Shown: positions 17,652 through 27,179, counted from the stretch's first letter. The stretch: DNA of 64,000 nt from an uncultured Lachnospiraceae bacterium (GCA_951800685.1 CATOJY010000001.1:1-64000); one strand, 5' to 3'. Notes: generated by a model from the letters alone, not told the origin. Translations and numbers: made by a program.

Positions 17652-19772
17652 ATGAAAAAGATAATGAGTTATTCAGTAGTACTCTTTGTACTGACTGTTA
17701 TCCTGCTATTGATTATACCGTTGCCGGCCGGGCTGGTGGATGTTGCAATTGTGATTAACATGGCATTGTCTATGATGATTCTGGTTATCACGATGAGTAT
17801 CCATGAGCCGTTGGAATTTTCTATTTTTCCATCGCTGCTGCTGATTACGACGTTGTTCCGACTGGGAATCAATGTGTCTACGACCAGGAATATCTTATCA
17901 AATATGGGTTCCTCAGGACAGATTATCAAGGCATTCGGTGATTTCGTGCTGGGCGGCAACGTAGTCGTAGGTTTCATAATCTTCATAATTATCCTGTTGA
18001 TGCAGTTCCTGGTTATCACCAAGGGTGCGGAACGTGTGGCTGAGGTTGCAGCCCGCTTCAACTTGGATGCTATGCCAGGTAAGCAGATGGCGATTGACGC
18101 GGATTTAAGTTCAGGTCTGATTGATGAACAGCAGGCGAAGCATCGACGGGAAAAAGTACAGCGGGAAGCGGACTTCTACGGGGCAATGGACGGTGCTACA
18201 AAGATTGTAAAAGGCGATGCCATCATGTCTCTGATCACTACCGGAATTAACCTGGTAGGCGGTACAATTATCGGAATGGTAATGGGCGGCGGAGAGTTTA
18301 CGACTGTATTGAATACATATTCCATTGCTACAGTAGGTGATGGGCTGGTATCTCAGATACCGGCGCTGCTGATTTCCACGGCTACCGGTATGATTGTAAC
18401 CAGGGCAGTTTCTGAGGGCAGCTTGAATGAGGATGTTTCCAGGCAGTTCCTGGCACAGCCATATTCTATTATGATCAGCGGAATCGCAGTAGCAGTCATG
18501 GGCGTCATCCCAGGGATGCCGACGCTGACAATGCTGCTGATTGCCGGAATCCTGGTAGGAGGCGGCTATTACCTCTCAAGACAGATAAAGGCAGGCCCTG
18601 CTATGGCGCTGCCCGGCGGTGCTTTTGGTGACGGCGGGGAGGCTTCGCATGAGGAAGAGCAGCAGTCCCAGGAGGCTCCTCCTGTTACCGAGGAAGAATA
18701 TTATAAAGATGTTAATAACGTCTATACTCTGCTTACGGTGGAACCGGTGGAAATGGAGTTTGGCTACAGTTTGATTCCGCTGGTGGATGAATCGGTAGGC
18801 GGGCGGGTGATTAACCGGATTATTATTTTCCGAAGGCAGTATGCCCAGGATATGGGTTTTGTCATCCCGTCAATTCGCCTGCGTGACAGTTCCGGGCTGA
18901 ATACAAACCAGTACAGCATTAAGATTCGTGGTGAAGAGGTCGCAAGAGGAGAAATCCTGACAGATTATTATCTGGCTTTGGAGCCGGAAAATCCGGAAAG
19001 AGAAGTAGACGGAATCGAGACGATAGAGCCGGCTTACGGCATCCCAAGCCGATGGATCCGGCCGGAGGACAGGGAGAGGGCGGAAATATACGGTTATACG
19101 GTTATTGACCCGCTGTCTGTTATGATTACTCACCTGTCCGAGGTTATCAAACAGCATGCTTATGAGTTGATCACCAGACAGGAAGTCGTACGGTTGGTGG
19201 AAAATGCTAAGAAGGTATCGCCGGAGCTGATAGAAGAAGCATTCCCGAATGTGATTTCCTACAGTTTGTTTCAGAAGATACTTACAAGCCTTTTGAAAGA
19301 GGGCATTCCTATCAAGGATTTGGAAATCATTGTGGAGACGATATTGGAAACGGCATCCGAGAAAGGGCTGCGTGATGTAGATACATTGATTGAAGATATC
19401 AGGACAGCGCTTAAGCGGACGATTACCCGGCTGTACTGCGAAGACGGCAGCATGAAGGTAGTTACGATGGATTCTGAATTAGAACGCACTATGGTAGGTT
19501 CTCTTACCAAAGGAGAGGGCGGTTATTATCTGGCGCTCAGTCCGGATATCCTTCAGAGCCTTATTTCACAGATGGCCGTACAGATGCGGAAGTTTGCAGG
19601 ATTGTCCCAGACTCCGGTGGTATTGACTTCACAGGTTATGAGGGTACACTTTTACCGCCTGATAGAACAGTTTTATCCCAATGTCCGCGTCCTGTCTTTT
19701 AACGAAATAGCGAATAATATCCAAATCCAGTCAATAGGAAGTTTGGTTCTTGACAATACAAGCAGGCGTTAG
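17652..19772 (+). CDS. flhA: Flagellar export protein FlhA
   Basis: FlhA is the large export-gate protein: about eight membrane helices in the first half, then a cytoplasmic ring domain that docks chaperones. Visible marks are FRLGINVSTTRNILS, the FHIPEP-type region with FNLDAMPGKQMAIDADLSSG, and C-terminal LSPDILQSLISQM and VLSFNEI. ATG 17640 and ATG 17652 are both possible; GGAG at 17642-17645 favours 17652. flhF does not follow as it does in Bacillus; the sigma factor gene comes next. Confidence 0.96.
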   Translation: MKKIMSYSVVLFVLTVILLLIIPLPAGLVDVAIVINMALSMMILVITMSIHEPLEFSIFPSLLLITTLFRLGINVSTTRNILSNMGSSGQIIKAFGDFVLGGNVVVGFIIFIIILLMQFLVITKGAERVAEVAARFNLDAMPGKQMAIDADLSSGLIDEQQAKHRREKVQREADFYGAMDGATKIVKGDAIMSLITTGINLVGGTIIGMVMGGGEFTTVLNTYSIATVGDGLVSQIPALLISTATGMIVTRAVSEGSLNEDVSRQFLAQPYSIMISGIAVAVMGVIPGMPTLTMLLIAGILVGGGYYLSRQIKAGPAMALPGGAFGDGGEASHEEEQQSQEAPPVTEEEYYKDVNNVYTLLTVEPVEMEFGYSLIPLVDESVGGRVINRIIIFRRQYAQDMGFVIPSIRLRDSSGLNTNQYSIKIRGEEVARGEILTDYYLALEPENPEREVDGIETIEPAYGIPSRWIRPEDRERAEIYGYTVIDPLSVMITHLSEVIKQHAYELITRQEVVRLVENAKKVSPELIEEAFPNVISYSLFQKILTSLLKEGIPIKDLEIIVETILETASEKGLRDVDTLIEDIRTALKRTITRLYCEDGSMKVVTMDSELERTMVGSLTKGEGGYYLALSPDILQSLISQMAVQMRKFAGLSQTPVVLTSQVMRVHFYRLIEQFYPNVRVLSFNEIANNIQIQSIGSLVLDNTSRR

Positions 19773-19796
19773 AACAGACGATAAGTGGGTGAAGAT

Positions 19797-20564
19797 ATGG
19801 GAGAATGGGATTACTTAAAGGAAAAGACCAATGATGAGCTGCTGCATATGTATCTGGAAGAAAAGAAGATAGAGGTTAAGCAGGAACTCACGATGCGCTA
19901 TCTGTATATAGTAAAAAGTATAGCAGTCCAGATGAGGAATACGTATGCCGGCTCCCTGCAGATGGAAGATATCATCAATGAGGGCGTAATTGCCATCATG
20001 AAAGGGCTGGAACGTTATGACCCTGCGATGAATATTAAATTTGAAACCTTTATCTCAAGGCGCATCCGGGGAATGATCATTGATTTGATGCGCCAAAATG
20101 ACTGGATGCCCAGGGATTTCAGGAAGAACAGCCGGGCGATAGAGGAAGCGAGAGTTTCCCTTATGAGTACGCTGGGACGTGAGCCTACGGAAGAAGAGCT
20201 TGCACAGGCGGTTCAGACAGACGTAAAGAAATTCCGTAAGATACAGAGCATGAGCAGTATCATGAATGTGCTTTCCCTGGATATGATTCAGGATGATGAC
20301 ACGAACCAGTCTATACAGCTGGCGGACAAAGCGCCCGGCTCTCAGCCAGAGGCAGTATTTATCAAAGGGGAGACACGCCAGATGCTGGTGGAGGCGATTA
20401 ACAGCTTGAAGGAGAAAGAGAAGCTGGTAGTTTCCCTGTACTATGTGGAAGAACTGAACATGGGGCAGATTGCTCAGGTAATGGCGGTGAGTGAGCCGAG
20501 GGTCTCGCAGCTTCACAGCGCTGCCATACGCAAGTTAAAACAATATATGAGTAAATATATGTGA
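19797..20564 (+). CDS. fliA: Flagellar sigma factor sigma-28 / sigma-D (FliA)
   Basis: FliA directs RNA polymerase to late flagellar promoters and is held by FlgM until hook completion. Region 2 is visible (MEDIINEGVIAIMKGLERYDP, NIKFETFISRRIRGMIIDLMR). Region 3 has GREPTEEELA. Region 4 has LKEKEKLVVSLYYVEELNMGQIAQVMAVSEPRVSQLHS. Start may be GTG 19785 or ATG 19797; GGGTGA at 19787-19792 favours the latter. Seven matching promoter sites are seen in the window. Confidence 0.95.
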   Translation: MGEWDYLKEKTNDELLHMYLEEKKIEVKQELTMRYLYIVKSIAVQMRNTYAGSLQMEDIINEGVIAIMKGLERYDPAMNIKFETFISRRIRGMIIDLMRQNDWMPRDFRKNSRAIEEARVSLMSTLGREPTEEELAQAVQTDVKKFRKIQSMSSIMNVLSLDMIQDDDTNQSIQLADKAPGSQPEAVFIKGETRQMLVEAINSLKEKEKLVVSLYYVEELNMGQIAQVMAVSEPRVSQLHSAAIRKLKQYMSKYM

Positions 20565-20603
20565 TAGCCAGCCGCAGGAAGTGCGGGTGGAAAGGAGGAA
20601 AAT

Positions 20604-21380
20604 ATGTATCAGGGATTTTATAATTTAACATCCGGTATGCTTACTCAGAGCAGAAACCTGAATGTAGTCAGCAATAATATGGCAAATATTCAGACGGCGG
20701 GCTACAAGAAAGATACAATGGTGAGCAGTACCTTCCAGGAAGAAATGCTTTACCGTACAGGCAGACGGGCGAAAGAAAATAGGGAAGAACTGGCCGTGAC
20801 CTCAAAAATACGGACGGCGAGCAGGACATATGTGGATTATGAACAAGGTTCTATGGAGCCTACAGAGGGGATTTATGATTTTGCCATCCAGGGAAGAGGA
20901 TTTTTCTGTATACAGACAGAAGATGGAGTGAGATATACCAGGGACGGTTCTTTTTCCGTGGATAACCAGGGATATCTGGTACTGAATGACCAGGGACGCG
21001 TCTTGGGTAAAAATAATCGTCCGATAAAGATTGACAATGAGAACTTTAACGTAGATAATAGAGGTAACATCACGGTAGAGGAGACTGTCAGGGGAAAAGT
21101 AAGGCGAACTACCCTGGGAAGTATCCGGGTGGTGGATTTTGAGAATTATGAGAATCTTCATAAAGAAGACAACGGCATGTTTTCTACAGACCAGAATGGG
21201 AGACAGGTAGGAAATGACACGGCGATTGCCTGGAAATGCCTGGAGAGGGCGAATGTGAACATGGTGGATGAGATGACAAATATGATGTCATCACAGAGGG
21301 CGCTGCAGAGTGCCGCCCAGGTTCTAAGGCTTTATGACCAGGTGATGGGAAAATCAGCAAGTGAAGTTGGAAGCTTATAA
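20604..21380 (+). CDS. Flagellar rod/hook-basal body protein, FlgF/FlgG (FlhO) type
   Basis: Distal-rod family protein of 258 aa. It has the rod signature LNVVSNNMANIQTAGYKKDT at the N-terminus, the central FAIQGRGFFCIQTEDGVRYTRDG, and a C-terminal helix (VDEMTNMMSSQRALQSAAQVL). It is the first of two adjacent paralogues and is probably the FlhO-like one. AAAGGAGG precedes the ATG. It follows fliA. Confidence 0.9.
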   Translation: MYQGFYNLTSGMLTQSRNLNVVSNNMANIQTAGYKKDTMVSSTFQEEMLYRTGRRAKENREELAVTSKIRTASRTYVDYEQGSMEPTEGIYDFAIQGRGFFCIQTEDGVRYTRDGSFSVDNQGYLVLNDQGRVLGKNNRPIKIDNENFNVDNRGNITVEETVRGKVRRTTLGSIRVVDFENYENLHKEDNGMFSTDQNGRQVGNDTAIAWKCLERANVNMVDEMTNMMSSQRALQSAAQVLRLYDQVMGKSASEVGSL

Positions 21381-21404
21381 ACCGATTAAGGAGGAAAATC
21401 AGCA

Positions 21405-22133
21405 ATGTATTCATCATTTTATACAGGGGCACTGGGAGCTAAGGCAAGCCTGAATAAGTTGGATGTTGTGGGCAATAACCTTGCAAATATTAATAATGGA
21501 GGGTTTAAGCCAAAGACAGCGGTGTTTTCTGATTTAATACAGTATAATCTGAACGATTCAGAGGATGCAGTTACAGAGCTTCAGGCCGGAGCCGGTGTGC
21601 GCACTCAGAATACATATACTACATTTGCGGCATCGACGCCGGTTGCATCGAACAGTGAGTTGGATTTTGCTATCATGGAGGATAATTCGTTCTTTATGGT
21701 AAGGGACAGAGGCACAAATGAAGTAAGTTATACCAGGGACGGACATTTTCACAGAGGTCAGATTGGCGATAGATTCTATTTGATGACAGATGCCGGGAAG
21801 CTGGTTCTGGACAGAAATAAGAAACCAATTGTGGTAGAAGGGCGGGGGGCAAAGGATACGCCGCTTCTGCAGCAGGTTGGGGTTTACACCTTTGAGAATC
21901 CGAGCCGTCTGATGAGTACCAGCAATAATGAGTATGTGCCGTCCGAAGACACAATGCGACCTTCGCTTGTCAAAAATCCGGAGCTGGCTCAGTGTGCATT
22001 GGAAAGCTCGGGGACAGACATGTCCATGGAGCTTACCCGTATGATTGAGAGCCAGAGAGCATATTCTTATGCTTTGAAGATGGTTCTTACATCGGATGAG
22101 ATTGTAGGTACGATTAATTCGCTGAAAGGATAA
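21405..22133 (+). CDS. Flagellar rod/hook-basal body protein, FlgG (FlhP) type
   Basis: Second rod paralogue (242 aa): LDVVGNNLANINNGGFKPKT at the N-terminus, DFAIMEDNSFFMVRDRG in the middle, and MELTRMIESQRAYSYALKMVLTSDEIVG at the C-terminus. This C-terminus is close to FlgG. The pair mirrors flhO-flhP of B. subtilis. It is difficult to say from sequence alone which of the two is the functional FlgG. Confidence 0.88.
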   Translation: MYSSFYTGALGAKASLNKLDVVGNNLANINNGGFKPKTAVFSDLIQYNLNDSEDAVTELQAGAGVRTQNTYTTFAASTPVASNSELDFAIMEDNSFFMVRDRGTNEVSYTRDGHFHRGQIGDRFYLMTDAGKLVLDRNKKPIVVEGRGAKDTPLLQQVGVYTFENPSRLMSTSNNEYVPSEDTMRPSLVKNPELAQCALESSGTDMSMELTRMIESQRAYSYALKMVLTSDEIVGTINSLKG

Positions 22134-22163
22134 AGCGCGTCAGAAAATTTTGGAGGTGTCAAA

Positions 22164-22961
22164 TTGGCTACGATTATTACTGTATCAAACCAGAAAGGCG
22201 GAGTGGGAAAAACTACCACATCTGCGGCTCTGGCCGCCGGCATTGCGGACAGAGGAAACAAAGTGCTATGTATCGATTTAGATCCCCAGGGAAATTTGGG
22301 ATTCTGTCTGGGAGCCGATATGGAAAATGCACATACAGTGCTGGATGTGCTGAACGGCACGGTTTCCATAGAGGAGGCGGTGTGCCATGCTGACACCTGC
22401 GATATGCTGATTTCAGATATTACTCTGAGTAATAATGGGATGGAACAGGTTTCCAGTGAACGGGAATTTATACTAAAAAAAGCGATAGCTCCTGTTCAGG
22501 AACAATATGATTATATTATTATTGACACGCCGCCGGCATTGAATCTGCTGACGGCTAATGCGTATGCAGTCTCTGATTTTTTGATTATCCCCATGGTGGC
22601 TGATATCCTTAGCCTGGTGGGGCTTTCCCAGCTTTGGGAGACAGTGGAATCTGTTCGGAGCCTTTTCAATTCAGAGCTGAAGGTTCTGGGAATTCTGCTT
22701 ACCCGCTATAACCGCAGGACTCTTTTGTCGAGAGATGTAGATGAACTTGCGGCACAGCTTGCGGATCAGATGGGAACGGTAGTATTTAAGAGTAAGATTC
22801 GTCCGGGAGTGGCAATCGCAGAAGCGCCGGCTCACGGCGAGAGTATCTTTACATATAATCCGCGTTCCGGAGCTGTACAGGATTATCTGGAATTTATTGA
22901 TGAGATAGCGGAGACGATTCATCTAAAGGGAGGAACAGAACATGGCGAAGAAAACGAATAA
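22164..22961 (+). CDS. ParA/Soj-type ATPase in flagellar operon
   Basis: Deviant Walker A ATPase that should dimerise on ATP and position cargo. NQKGGVGKTTTSAALA is the P-loop, LDPQGNLGFCLG follows, and YDYIIIDTPPALNLLTANA is the Walker B region. It is closer to Soj/ParA than to FlhG/MinD: no flhF is adjacent, and there is no obvious C-terminal amphipathic helix. The start is TTG 22164 with GGAGGTG upstream. It overlaps the next gene, a ComFB-domain protein, by 20 bases. Inference: it places flagella or a linked assembly at a given cell site. Confidence 0.85.
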   Translation: MATIITVSNQKGGVGKTTTSAALAAGIADRGNKVLCIDLDPQGNLGFCLGADMENAHTVLDVLNGTVSIEEAVCHADTCDMLISDITLSNNGMEQVSSEREFILKKAIAPVQEQYDYIIIDTPPALNLLTANAYAVSDFLIIPMVADILSLVGLSQLWETVESVRSLFNSELKVLGILLTRYNRRTLLSRDVDELAAQLADQMGTVVFKSKIRPGVAIAEAPAHGESIFTYNPRSGAVQDYLEFIDEIAETIHLKGGTEHGEENE

Positions 22962-23727
22962 AACTGCCCACGTACTGAATCTTTTGACGAAAAGTCCGGC
23001 GGCCCAGGACGAAGGAAGCGCAGAAGAAAATAAGATTCCTGCGGAAAATCAGGCCGCGGCTCCGGTGGCTGCTGCTGCAACAGTCACAGTAGTGGACGAG
23101 AGCGGCAATGAACAGTTGGAAAAGAGTATTCTGGAACAGTTGGAAAATGAGGTTTCCCAGGCAGATTCAGCAGAGGTGAAACCTGCGTCTGCAGCAAAGG
23201 CAAAGATTCCGGCAGCAAAAGAAGAGGTTTCCATGCCGGAACCGGAGATTTCTATGGGGCAGACAGAGATACCTGCCGTGAAAGAGGAAGTTTCAGCGTC
23301 CCCAACAGAGACGCCTGCGGCACAGCCGGAAGCCCCGGTGATAAAAGAGGAAGCTTCAGTGCCGGAGAGGACAGAAATGCCGACCGTGACGGCAGAAGGA
23401 AAAACAGCAGATGTGGAAGCAAAGGAGGAAGCAGCTCCGGAAAAGACTGCAGTGAAGGAGTCTTCTTTTATAAATGTGATGGAAGAACTGCTGAAACGGC
23501 AGGATATTAATAAATATATGGAACAGTACAAAGTGTGCCGGTGCGAGAGATGCCGGGCAGATGTAGAAGCGCTTACGCTTACGCGGCTTCCGGCGAAATA
23601 CGTGGCAGCAAAGAGCGGCTTCGGGACATCTGGCATGAATTACTATGAGAATAAATATAAGATACGGATTTTGACGGAAATCATACGTTCCTGCGTTGCA
23701 GTGAGAGAACATCCCCGCCATGATTAA
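22942..23727 (+). CDS. Protein with long E/A/P-rich linker and C-terminal ComFB domain
   Basis: 261 aa. The first two thirds is a low-complexity region rich in Ala, Glu, Pro and Lys with recurring KEEVS/EIPAVKEE-type units. The last 80 residues resemble the ComFB (late competence protein) domain: SFINVMEELLKRQDINKYM, the CRCERCRADV cysteine motif and TLTRLPAKYV. The cysteines may bind a metal. ComFB proteins in cyanobacteria have been reported to bind cyclic dinucleotides. It is translationally coupled to the ParA-type gene, so the two likely act together. Confidence 0.78.
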   Translation: MAKKTNKTAHVLNLLTKSPAAQDEGSAEENKIPAENQAAAPVAAAATVTVVDESGNEQLEKSILEQLENEVSQADSAEVKPASAAKAKIPAAKEEVSMPEPEISMGQTEIPAVKEEVSASPTETPAAQPEAPVIKEEASVPERTEMPTVTAEGKTADVEAKEEAAPEKTAVKESSFINVMEELLKRQDINKYMEQYKVCRCERCRADVEALTLTRLPAKYVAAKSGFGTSGMNYYENKYKIRILTEIIRSCVAVREHPRHD

Positions 23728-23752
23728 TCGCGGGAAAATCATCTGTCGGGTA

Positions 23753-23779
23753 TTATCTTTTTGAGGGATTTGCCGATAA
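23753..23779 (+). promoter_or_regulatory. Sigma-28 promoter of the fliD operon
   Basis: TTAT (23753-23756), 15 bases, then a perfect GCCGATAA (23772-23779). This is 70 bases upstream of the fliD ATG. The -10 box matches the sigma-D/sigma-28 consensus, and the -35 box and spacing are the same as at the flagellin genes. It lies just after the stop codon of the ComFB-domain gene. Confidence 0.85.
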
Positions 23780-23850
23780 ATACAATATAGAATTTTGTAT
23801 ATTAAGTATATTAAGATTGTTCAAACTATCTTGAAAGGAGAGATATTTAT

Positions 23851-26283
23851 ATGGCAAAGGTAAATAGTTTGGGAAATACAAGCCTCAGAGGATTTGGCGG
23901 CATGGCGTCAGGAATCGACAGGGATGCGATGATTGAAGCGATGACAGCGGGGACAACCTCAAAGATTACAACACAGCGGAATAAGATGCAGACCCTCCAG
24001 TGGAAACAGGAAGCATACCAGAGCGTCAGCGGTAAGATTATTGACTTGGATGACAAATATTTCACATATTCATCTTCTAAATGTTTAAAGAGTGCATCAT
24101 TATTTGCAAGAAATCAGATTACAGCTATTGGGGATGAGAAGTATACAAGGTTTGTGAAAGCATCAGGGACTTCCTCGATGATAGATAATCTGTCCATATT
24201 AGGCGTAAAGCAGCTGGCAACTACCGCCAGCCGAAGATCAGCAAGCAATGTCGGAAAACTTTCTACAACGCTAAATTCGATGGATCAGGAAGTAAATATT
24301 TCTAATCTGAAGGATACGCAGCTTCGTTTTGGCGTGTGGACTCCGTTAGATGGAGGTAAATTTAATAATACCACTACATTTACCATGCCAACATCTTATA
24401 AGGATGAGAGTGGAACAGAACATTACATTGATTATACGACAGATGACATCGAAGGACTGGTAGACGAGCTGAATGCAGCGCTGAAAAATTCTGATGTTAT
24501 GCTTGGGGAAGATAAGATTTTCGACGTCATGGAATTTAAATATGAAAATGGAAAGATTAATATCAGTACGGATGGTAAAAAGTCTACAAATTATGTGATG
24601 CGTTCAACTTCTACGGCATTAGGAGCATTGGGGTATCAGGTAGATGCGGAGGCAGATAAGGAAGGGATTTCTTTCAATAAGTTTAATGACAATGTAGGAA
24701 ATTTTGCAGATTCTTATCGCAAGACCTATAAGGCAGACGAGTACTTTACCGGAAAGAAAGTTACTTTTAATTATGACGGTACTTCAAAAGATATAGAGTT
24801 GATTACCCAGGAAGAATATGATACTTTATTTAAAGATTCTACATTAACCGGAGAAGAGAGGCTTGCAAAGATGGCAGAGAATCTCCAGGTGCGTCTTGAC
24901 AGGGCGTTTGGTACGGGCAATGTAAAGGCAGAGCTTACAAATGTTGACGGAAAGGATACATTGGCATTCAGTACAAAGAATGATGCTTCTACGGTTACAA
25001 TCACATCTTTTAATGAGGATGTTAAGGATGCGCTTGGTATTGTATACGGTGCGTCAAACAAAGTGAATACTTATGCCACACTGGATAAGGCGAACCTGGG
25101 AATCAGCAAGGATGATATGAGCAATTATACAGATGCCAACGGAAATCTGGATTTGGTGATTAACGGTGTAAAGATTGAGGGGCTGACTGCGAAGAGTACA
25201 GTCGGGGATATCATATCGAAGATTAATGCGACACCGGAGGCAGGCGTAAAAGCTTCTTATGTAGATTCTACAGGACAGCTGATGCTGGTATCGTCTGAGA
25301 CAGGCGCGGGCAGGCAGATTGATGTGAGCGGAAGCGAACTGGCAAAGAAGCTCTTTATGGCAGATCCGGATAATGAGGACGCCGGATTTGTGGCAGGGCA
25401 GGATGCAGAGATTGCTGTAAGCTATGGAGATGGGACTGTAGTGAATTTAACGCGTTCCTCCAATACTTTCGATTTAGAGGGATTAAAGGTATCCGTAACA
25501 GGTAAATTTGGATATGACGCGGCAGGAAATCTGGACAGTTCCCAGACGGTTACTTTTAGTGCACAGGCAGACGTGGATGGAGTGGCAGAACTTGTATCAA
25601 AATTTTTTGAAGAATACAATGCACTGGTAGAAGAGGTAAATACGCAGATTACTTCAAAGCCGGATAGCTCTTATGGTCCGCTTACTGATGAACAGAAGGC
25701 AGAGATGACGGAAGCAGAAATTGAGCGCTGGGAGAAAAAGGCGAAACAGGGTCTGCTATTTAACGACGGTACGATGCGTGATTTGAGCGGCAGCCTTCAG
25801 AGCTTTTTAACGGATTTGATGGGAACCGGTATTTCCTACGATGATTTGGAGGAAATGGGAATCAGCGTTTCCAGCAACTATATGGATGGTGGGAAGATTG
25901 AGTTTAATGAAGCAAAGTTTAAACAGGCGATGTCTACACAACCGGATAAGGTTGCAAAAGTATTTACAGGTGAAGGAACTTCTTCAAAGGGACTGGCACA
26001 GTCCATGCAGGATCGGATGACGCCGTACGCTACTCGGTATGGAACGAGGAACGGAGGTTCTTATGGACGTTTGATAGAGGAGGCAGGTTCCCCTAAAGTG
26101 CCAATATCTGTTATGGATAACTATATATACAGAGAGATTGAATCTATTCAGGATATGATTGCAACTCTTCAGGAGAGGCTTTCCAGTGAAGAAGATCGTT
26201 ATATTAAACAGTTCACTTCCATGGAAACGATGATTAACAAACTGAATACGCAGTCGGGGTATTTGTCTCAGCTTCAGGGCTAA
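23851..26283 (+). CDS. fliD: Flagellar filament cap protein FliD (HAP2)
   Basis: FliD caps the filament and promotes flagellin insertion. The N-terminus has FGGMASGIDRDAMIEAMTAG, the HAP2 start. A TLQWKQEAYQSVSGKI-type helix follows. The C-terminal domain ends with the coiled coil ATLQERLSSEEDRYIKQFTSMETMINKLN and SGYLSQL. At 810 aa it is longer than enterobacterial FliD, implying an enlarged variable outer domain (about residues 150-560). GAAAGGAG gives the start. fliS follows. Confidence 0.95.
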   Translation: MAKVNSLGNTSLRGFGGMASGIDRDAMIEAMTAGTTSKITTQRNKMQTLQWKQEAYQSVSGKIIDLDDKYFTYSSSKCLKSASLFARNQITAIGDEKYTRFVKASGTSSMIDNLSILGVKQLATTASRRSASNVGKLSTTLNSMDQEVNISNLKDTQLRFGVWTPLDGGKFNNTTTFTMPTSYKDESGTEHYIDYTTDDIEGLVDELNAALKNSDVMLGEDKIFDVMEFKYENGKINISTDGKKSTNYVMRSTSTALGALGYQVDAEADKEGISFNKFNDNVGNFADSYRKTYKADEYFTGKKVTFNYDGTSKDIELITQEEYDTLFKDSTLTGEERLAKMAENLQVRLDRAFGTGNVKAELTNVDGKDTLAFSTKNDASTVTITSFNEDVKDALGIVYGASNKVNTYATLDKANLGISKDDMSNYTDANGNLDLVINGVKIEGLTAKSTVGDIISKINATPEAGVKASYVDSTGQLMLVSSETGAGRQIDVSGSELAKKLFMADPDNEDAGFVAGQDAEIAVSYGDGTVVNLTRSSNTFDLEGLKVSVTGKFGYDAAGNLDSSQTVTFSAQADVDGVAELVSKFFEEYNALVEEVNTQITSKPDSSYGPLTDEQKAEMTEAEIERWEKKAKQGLLFNDGTMRDLSGSLQSFLTDLMGTGISYDDLEEMGISVSSNYMDGGKIEFNEAKFKQAMSTQPDKVAKVFTGEGTSSKGLAQSMQDRMTPYATRYGTRNGGSYGRLIEEAGSPKVPISVMDNYIYREIESIQDMIATLQERLSSEEDRYIKQFTSMETMINKLNTQSGYLSQLQG

Positions 26284-26295
26284 AGAGAGGATTAG

Positions 26296-26709
26296 ATGAA
26301 CGCATATCAGAAATATAAGGAAAAGAGTATTCTTTCTATGTCGGGACCGGAGCTGGTGCTTCTGTTGTTTGAAGAAGCAGATAAGCGGTTAGCGAGAGCA
26401 GGATACGCGCTGGAAGATAAAGATTACGTGAATTTTGATAAAGCGCTTAATCGGACGTTTATGATTGTGCAGTATTTGATACAGATTTTAGATCTGGAAC
26501 AGCCAATTAGCCGGGAATTAAGAGAAATTTATCAGTATGTGCTTTATGATATTGGCCGTCTGCAGGCCGGACGGGAAAGACGGAAGGATGAAATTCCGCG
26601 TATTCGTCAGATATTATCAGGCTTGAAGGAAGCGTTCGACCAGGCATGGCATACGGTAGGTATGAGCGGCGGCAGAGCGATGCAGCATGATCTTGGAGTC
26701 CGGGGATAG
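26296..26709 (+). CDS. fliS: Flagellin export chaperone FliS
   Basis: FliS binds the C-terminus of flagellin and keeps it unfolded for export; in B. subtilis it also affects FliW-CsrA balance. The N-terminus MNAYQKYKEKSILSMSGPELVLLLFEEA is the family mark, and the helices DFDKALNRTFMIVQYL-like and YQYVLYDIGRLQAG follow. 137 aa. It lies just after fliD, the usual place. Confidence 0.93.
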   Translation: MNAYQKYKEKSILSMSGPELVLLLFEEADKRLARAGYALEDKDYVNFDKALNRTFMIVQYLIQILDLEQPISRELREIYQYVLYDIGRLQAGRERRKDEIPRIRQILSGLKEAFDQAWHTVGMSGGRAMQHDLGVRG

Positions 26710-26717
26710 GAGAGAAG

Positions 26718-27113
26718 ATGGCTCTTAACAAAGAAAAAGTTATGATTTTGGTTCAGCGGCGGTTGTCACTTATCCAGGGGATAAGCCGGCTGACTGCTGA
26801 ATTGGCAGATGCCCTTTCGCGAAGGGATGAAGTATCCGTTAATATGCTGCTTCAAATGCGTGCAGATGAGATGGGAAAATTAGATGAGTGCATGGAGGAA
26901 ATCTGGAAGACAGGGGAAGAAGGCGTCTCTGAGACAGAGGAATTAAGGCATTTACTGACTTGTGATCCATTTCGTGAAACAGCTGGTCCAGGGTATGAGG
27001 AACGGAAAATTTTTGAAATTAGGCAGAAGACACAGGCGTTGATTAAAAAGCTTCAGGAAGAGGATAGGAAAATCAATCGGAGTGTTGCCGGGAATCAATC
27101 ATTTTATGATTGA
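26718..27113 (+). CDS. FliT-like small helical protein
   Basis: 131-aa, mostly helical, charged protein (LVQRRLSLIQGISRLTAELADALSRRD). It occupies the place after fliS where fliT, an export chaperone for FliD, is usually found. Sequence identity to FliT is not obvious, so the name rests on position, size and helical character. GGAGAGA precedes the ATG. Its last codons lie inside a perfect 18-bp hairpin. Confidence 0.6.
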   Translation: MALNKEKVMILVQRRLSLIQGISRLTAELADALSRRDEVSVNMLLQMRADEMGKLDECMEEIWKTGEEGVSETEELRHLLTCDPFRETAGPGYEERKIFEIRQKTQALIKKLQEEDRKINRSVAGNQSFYD

Positions 27114-27123
27114 TTCCCGGCAA
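27085..27123. repeat. Perfect 18-bp inverted repeat over the 3' end of the FliT-like gene
   Basis: TTGCCGGGAATCAATCAT (27085-27102) and its exact complement (27106-27123) are separated by three T. The stop codon of the FliT-like gene lies in the right arm. No T-run follows on either strand, so a classic intrinsic terminator is unlikely. It could weaken expression of the gene behind it or protect the upstream mRNA from 3' decay. Confidence 0.8.
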
Positions 27124-27179
27124 AATGCCTGAGGACAGTGTATTATTGCAAATACCCTGGCGTTAAGGAGAAAACAGGG

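Noticed and set aside
22164-22961. Naming the ParA-type gene flhG
   Set aside because: No flhF is adjacent and the sequence (NQKGGVGKTT, DPQGN) is of the Soj/ParA type rather than FlhG/MinD.
23714-23734. CCCGC/GCGGG hairpin after the ComFB-domain gene as a terminator
   Set aside because: Only 5 bp with an 11-base loop and no T-run directly after it.
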